Program-made: the position numbers and the translations under genes
Part shown: positions 22,459-25,910 of the stretch, in pieces
Layout: each line of letters begins with the position of its first letter
Numbering within the stretch: the first letter of the stretch is position 1
Notes under the pieces: generated by a model
The model's input: the letters and a program-made list of their open reading frames with translations, nothing else
What the model was told of the DNA's origin: nothing
Database searches by the model: none
Assembly (NCBI GenBank): GCA_003566395.1
Contig: PXDL01000197.1
Span: 1-25,910, forward strand
Origin: Balneolia bacterium
GTDB lineage: Bacteria > Bacteroidota > Rhodothermia > Balneolales > Cyclonatronaceae
Direction of reading: 5' to 3'
Length of the DNA stretch: 25,910 nt

Positions 22459-23538
22459 ATGAAACGTGCACATAATTTCAGCGCAGGGCCGGCCGCCCTT
22501 CCGCTCGACGTATTACAAAGCGCCCGGGATGAATTTCTAAATTACGGAAATTCCGGATCATCAATTATCGAACTCAGCCACCGCGGAAAAGAATATGTGG
22601 AGGTTGATCGTCAGGCAAGAGAAAAACTTTCCACGCTGCTGGGTCTCGGTGACGATTTTGAAGTATTATTTCTTCAGGGCGGTGCCAGTCATCAGTTTAT
22701 GATGGTGCCCTTTAATTTTTTACGGAAAGGCCAAACAGCCGATTACATCAATACCGGAACATGGTCGAAAAAAGCGATCAAAGAAGCGAAGTTTTTTGGT
22801 GATGTGCATATTCCGTTTTCTTCGGAGCCTCAGCAGTTTACCCGCGTTCCTGAAGATCATGAGCTGGAACTCAGCGGCAAGGCCGAATACGTTCACTTCA
22901 CGTCTAACAACACCATTTTCGGCACCGAATTCCCGAAAGAACCGGAAACAGGCGGTACACCTCTGGTTTGTGATGCCTCGTCTGATTTCCTCAGCCGGCC
23001 GTTAGACCTCGATAAATACGGCCTCATCTATGCAGGAGCACAGAAAAATGCCGGACCGGCCGGACTCACAGTTGTGATCGTCCGCAAAAGCTTCCTGAAA
23101 AAAGCCCGAACCGGGGATATTCCCACCATCCTGAGCTATCATACACACGTGGGCACCATGTTCAACACGCCCCCCGTTTTCGGAGTTTATATGTTCAACA
23201 AAGTACTCGACTGGATTGAAGCAAAAGGCGGGTTGAAAGCCATACAGCAGCGAAACCGGCAAAAAGCCGAGTTGCTGTATAATGAAATTGATGCCGACGA
23301 TTTCTACAAAGGTACCACGGAAAAAAACTCCCGTTCTCTGATGAACGTAACCTTCAGGCTTGGTGATGAGGAGCTTGAAAAAGCCTTTGTAGCCGAAGCC
23401 GATGCCCAAAATCTGAAAGGACTGAAAGGTCACCGGAGCGTAGGCGGAATTCGCGCCAGCATTTACAATGCCTGTGAGCCGGAAAGCATAGAGGCGCTGG
23501 TCGCTTTCATGAAAGAATTCCGCAGCAAAAACGGTTGA
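22459..23538 (+). CDS. serC: Phosphoserine aminotransferase
   Basis: A 359-residue fold-type I PLP enzyme converting 3-phosphohydroxypyruvate and glutamate to phosphoserine and 2-oxoglutarate, in serine (and possibly pyridoxine) biosynthesis. It opens HNFSAGPAALP, the family hallmark. Then come IELSHRG, FLQGGASHQFMMVPFN, YINTGTWSKKAIKEAK, VHFTSNNTIFGTEFP, CDASSDFLSRPLD, and IYAGAQKNAGPAGLTVVIV, which carries the PLP lysine K196. The C-terminal GHRSVGGIRASIYNACEPESIEALVAFM is typical. The length is standard. It sits 68 bp after DUF1015, probably in one transcript. A serA gene does not follow; the next gene is on the other strand. Confidence 0.96.
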   Translation: MKRAHNFSAGPAALPLDVLQSARDEFLNYGNSGSSIIELSHRGKEYVEVDRQAREKLSTLLGLGDDFEVLFLQGGASHQFMMVPFNFLRKGQTADYINTGTWSKKAIKEAKFFGDVHIPFSSEPQQFTRVPEDHELELSGKAEYVHFTSNNTIFGTEFPKEPETGGTPLVCDASSDFLSRPLDLDKYGLIYAGAQKNAGPAGLTVVIVRKSFLKKARTGDIPTILSYHTHVGTMFNTPPVFGVYMFNKVLDWIEAKGGLKAIQQRNRQKAELLYNEIDADDFYKGTTEKNSRSLMNVTFRLGDEELEKAFVAEADAQNLKGLKGHRSVGGIRASIYNACEPESIEALVAFMKEFRSKNG

Positions 23539-23608
23539 TTACGCTGACCTGAATCTATACTGCAAAACCCGTCCGGGGTCATCGTAGCGTTGATCCGGGA
23601 CCGGTGGT

Positions 23609-24205
23609 TCAGATAATACCGAGCAAGGTAAGCAGGTGATCGATGCCCCTGGGCACGACAAGCATCACATAAAGCAGCCCGGTTACTGCTCCGGCAATAT
23701 GGGCTTCATGGTTAATCTGATCGGCCGCTTTTTGTTGACCCCAAAAGCTGTATGCGATAAAAAGTGCCCCGAATACAGCCGCAGGAATGCCTACCGGAAT
23801 AAAAAACAGATAAATCGGTTCCATCGGGAAGAAATAGATAAAGACAAACAGCACCGCGCCCACGGCTCCCGATGCGCCCAGACTCGCAAAAGACGGATTG
23901 TTCCGGTGCCGGAAAAGACTCGGAATGTTCGAGAGTACGAGCCCGGTTGCATACAAGCCGATGAAATGGCCGGTACCGATGGTCCGCTCAACGATCGGGC
24001 CGAAGAAAAAGAGCGTAATCATATTAAAAAGCAGATGGGTCATATTGGCGTGCAGCACTCCTGATGTGACCAGTTGATACCAGCGGTCTTCGCGGAAAAC
24101 CATATAAGGCCGCAGCATCCATTTCTGCTGCAAATCCGGCCGCCGGTTCCAGGCGTACCAGGTTATCACGCTTGTAATCAGAATAATGTAATAGGTGATC
24201 CACAT
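23609..24205 (-). CDS. Rhomboid family intramembrane serine protease
   Basis: A 198-residue membrane protein with six predicted transmembrane helices. The catalytic pair is visible: S112 in LGASGAVGA (G-x-S-G) and H169 in NHEAHIAGAVTG. The oxyanion-type region HANMTHLLFNM (H53, H57, N61) matches the second-helix signature, and ERTIGTGHFIGLY is the usual loop before helix 3. It should cleave membrane-embedded substrates in the inner membrane; substrates are unknown. The N-terminus starts with a membrane helix right away, with no additional domain. It is convergent with serC and divergent from the ytoQ-like gene, so it stands alone. Confidence 0.93.
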   Translation of the reverse strand: MWITYYIILITSVITWYAWNRRPDLQQKWMLRPYMVFREDRWYQLVTSGVLHANMTHLLFNMITLFFFGPIVERTIGTGHFIGLYATGLVLSNIPSLFRHRNNPSFASLGASGAVGAVLFVFIYFFPMEPIYLFFIPVGIPAAVFGALFIAYSFWGQQKAADQINHEAHIAGAVTGLLYVMLVVPRGIDHLLTLLGII

Positions 24206-24338
24206 AGTATAGTTACTTCTATTCCCGAAAAATGAAGCCGGCTCCCTGCCGGACGGTAAACGGTATCGGCACCTGAGCTGTTATGTACACGACACCCGAA
24301 CTCACTGCAACCTAGCAACCTAAATACTTGAATATATC

Positions 24339-24791
24339 ATGAACTGGACTATTTATCTCGCCGGTGAAATTCATTCCGACTGGCGGACCGAGCTTGCTGA
24401 AGCAGCTAAAACCTTTAAACTGAATGCAACGTTTACCGGCCCGGTAACCGATCACCCTGCAAGCGATAATTGCGGAGTACATATTCTGGGGGATGAAGAT
24501 TCCGCGTTCTGGAAAGATCGTAAGGGAGCCGGAATTAACGCCGTCAGAACCCGCACACTCATTGATCAGGCGGATGTGGTTATTGTGAAATTCGGCGAAA
24601 AATACCGCCAGTGGAATGCCGCTTTTGATGCCGGATATGCCTCGGCTCTGGGTAAACCGATCATCATCATTCATCCCGAAGAATTTGACCACGCGCTTAA
24701 AGAAGTGGATGAAGCCGCCAATGCCGTAGCCCGGACTCATCAGCAGGCCGCTGAAATTTTGCGCTACGTTATGAAAGGCAGTTTAGGCTGA
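24339..24791 (+). CDS. YtoQ family protein
   Basis: A 150-residue cytoplasmic protein that matches the YtoQ family: it begins WTIYLAGEIHSDWR and continues with TGPVTDHPASDNCG, LGDEDSAFWKDRKGAGINAVRTRTLI, ADVVIVKFGEKYRQWNAAFDAGYASALGKPIIIIHPEEFDHALKE. The fold looks related to nucleoside 2-deoxyribosyltransferase-like proteins (a sugar-nucleoside-type GAxGEKYRQWNAAFDAGYA region), but the activity has not been defined to my knowledge. The distribution is patchy across bacteria. It ends 7 bp before the convergent CobW-type gene. Family call firm, function not. Confidence 0.88.
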   Translation: MNWTIYLAGEIHSDWRTELAEAAKTFKLNATFTGPVTDHPASDNCGVHILGDEDSAFWKDRKGAGINAVRTRTLIDQADVVIVKFGEKYRQWNAAFDAGYASALGKPIIIIHPEEFDHALKEVDEAANAVARTHQQAAEILRYVMKGSLG

Positions 24792-24798
24792 TTAACGG

Positions 24799-25857
24799 TC
24801 ACGAAACGCCTTTAAGGCAGGCTTTGAATCCGTCTTCAAGCAGCATTTTGTTCAGATTTTTACCGATAAACACGAAGCGGTTTCCTCGCTTTTCGTCTTT
24901 TGTCCACGCCCGGCCGAACTCACCCTGAAGAATTCTGAAGACCGCCTGAAACACGAACATGCGGTCCTCATCGGGGATATTCAGAATTCCCTTCATTCGA
25001 TAAAGCGTACCCGCATTCAGCATATGCAGCATGTTCAGCCATGCGTCGAGGCGTTCAAGATCCATTTCTCCGTCTATTTCCAGACTGAAAGAGGAAACTG
25101 CTTCATCGTGGCGATGGTGTTCGTGACTATGCCCGTGACTGTGGGTGTGCCCGATTTCTTCCTGATGACCCATCAGCGAAGCGGCAATATCCTGTAATTT
25201 ATCGGGTTGGAGAAGGGAAATATCCCACAGCGATGCAATATCGGCCTCGGCAAATTGGCACGTACGTACCGCAGCCTCCGGGTTAATACTCCTTATCTCC
25301 CTGCGCACCCTGGTGAGCTGCTCCCCGGAAACGAGATCGGTTTTGTTCAGGATGATCAAATCTGCGCATAGAACCTGTTTCCCGGCTTCAGGCGTGTTTT
25401 TAAGCTGTTTCTCAAAATGAAAGGCATCCACAAGGGTGATGATACCGTCGAGGCGGTAATCCTGCTGAATCTGAAGGCTGCTGAAGAACGTCTGTGCAAC
25501 GGGCACCGGATCCGCAACGCCCGTGGTTTCAATCAGAATACGGTCGAACTCCGATTTCCGGAATTTCAGGTCTTCAAGAACGCGAACCAGATCGTCACGT
25601 ACCGTGCAGCAAAGGCAGCCGTTTTGCATCTCAAAAATTCCGTCCTGCTCTCTTACAACAAGTTCATGATCTATACTGATGGAGCCAAATTCGTTCTGAA
25701 TCACAGCGATTCGAGAAGCATCTTCGTGCTCCAGAATCCGGTTCAGCAACGTCGTTTTACCCGAACCCAGAAACCCGGTTAGCAGCGTAACCGGTACGGG
25801 GGGACCGGCAGATTCACCCCTCTTCGGTGATTTCGTTGTTTCTTTTTTGCGTAGCAT
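24799..25857 (-). CDS. CobW/COG0523 family zinc/metal-chaperone GTPase
   Basis: A 352-residue G3E-family GTPase. The P-loop is GFLGSGKT (28-35); the metal-binding CxCC motif is GCLCC (C81, C83, C84); ETTGVADP is the Walker B/switch-type segment; NKTD is the guanine-specificity motif. A histidine-rich loop (GHTHSHGHSHEHHRHD, around residue 235) probably binds zinc, and a CobW C-terminal domain fills about 258-350. Members supply zinc or another metal to client enzymes or act in cobalamin metabolism; the His-rich loop makes zinc likely. No cobalamin or metal-uptake genes or Zur-type site are apparent in the 53 bp upstream, and the gene is convergent with the ytoQ-like gene. The exact metal is undetermined. 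Confidence 0.92.
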   Translation of the reverse strand: MLRKKETTKSPKRGESAGPPVPVTLLTGFLGSGKTTLLNRILEHEDASRIAVIQNEFGSISIDHELVVREQDGIFEMQNGCLCCTVRDDLVRVLEDLKFRKSEFDRILIETTGVADPVPVAQTFFSSLQIQQDYRLDGIITLVDAFHFEKQLKNTPEAGKQVLCADLIILNKTDLVSGEQLTRVRREIRSINPEAAVRTCQFAEADIASLWDISLLQPDKLQDIAASLMGHQEEIGHTHSHGHSHEHHRHDEAVSSFSLEIDGEMDLERLDAWLNMLHMLNAGTLYRMKGILNIPDEDRMFVFQAVFRILQGEFGRAWTKDEKRGNRFVFIGKNLNKMLLEDGFKACLKGVS

Positions 25858-25910
25858 AGTGTTCGTCTTGATTAGTATCTCAAATAATCAGGAGTACAAT
25901 TCTGAAAGCA

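Overview
The window is about 25.9 kb of bacterial chromosome, most likely from the Balneolota/Rhodothermota-Bacteroidota side of the tree; a Balneolaceae-like organism is my best guess. The pointers are a SusC/SusD outer-membrane pair, a GWxTD-domain protein, TonB proteins with short acidic proline-rich linkers, a type 3 (archaeal/eukaryote-like) prolyl-tRNA synthetase, a DUF1015-serC pair, several starts without a clear Shine-Dalgarno, and promoter-like sites resembling the Bacteroidota TTTG/TAnnTTTG pattern. This placement rests on gene content only. No complete mobile element, CRISPR array, rRNA or phage module was found.

Layout. 1-134: the N-terminus of a lipoprotein gene leaving the left edge on the minus strand. 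135-458: AT-rich intergenic DNA with a 13-bp direct repeat and a bulged hairpin. 459-2627: secreted GWxTD-domain protein (+). 2644-8089: minus-strand susC-susD, a strong terminator, then a small unrecognised lipoprotein gene beginning 25 bp past that terminator. 8309-9487: M20 amidohydrolase (-). 9681-13322: minus-strand operon of sodium:solute symporter, GNAT acetyltransferase, COG3457 (ornithine/alanine racemase-like) PLP enzyme and a cytoplasmic-looking M23 peptidase. 13323-13945: 623 bp with no convincing gene. 13946-14019: tRNA with CAU anticodon (-), with its own promoter and terminator.

The right half is mostly housekeeping: proS; an operon of degenerate PAP2-like membrane protein, bifunctional NAD(P)HX repair enzyme and VanZ-like protein; two tandem tonB paralogues; a DUF1844-NUDIX pair (-); DUF1015-serC; a rhomboid protease (-); a YtoQ-family protein; and a CobW-type zinc/metal GTPase (-).

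How the parts may work together. SusC/SusD would bind and import an organic nutrient using energy relayed by TonB; the two tonB genes here are candidates. No glycoside hydrolases lie near the pair. Its closest catabolic neighbours are an M20 deacylase/peptidase and the symporter-GNAT-racemase-M23 operon, which suggests amino-acid or N-acyl-amino-acid (possibly D-amino acid) substrates rather than glycans. That operon is the best candidate for an uncharacterised pathway. The link is inferred from adjacency and enzyme chemistry only.
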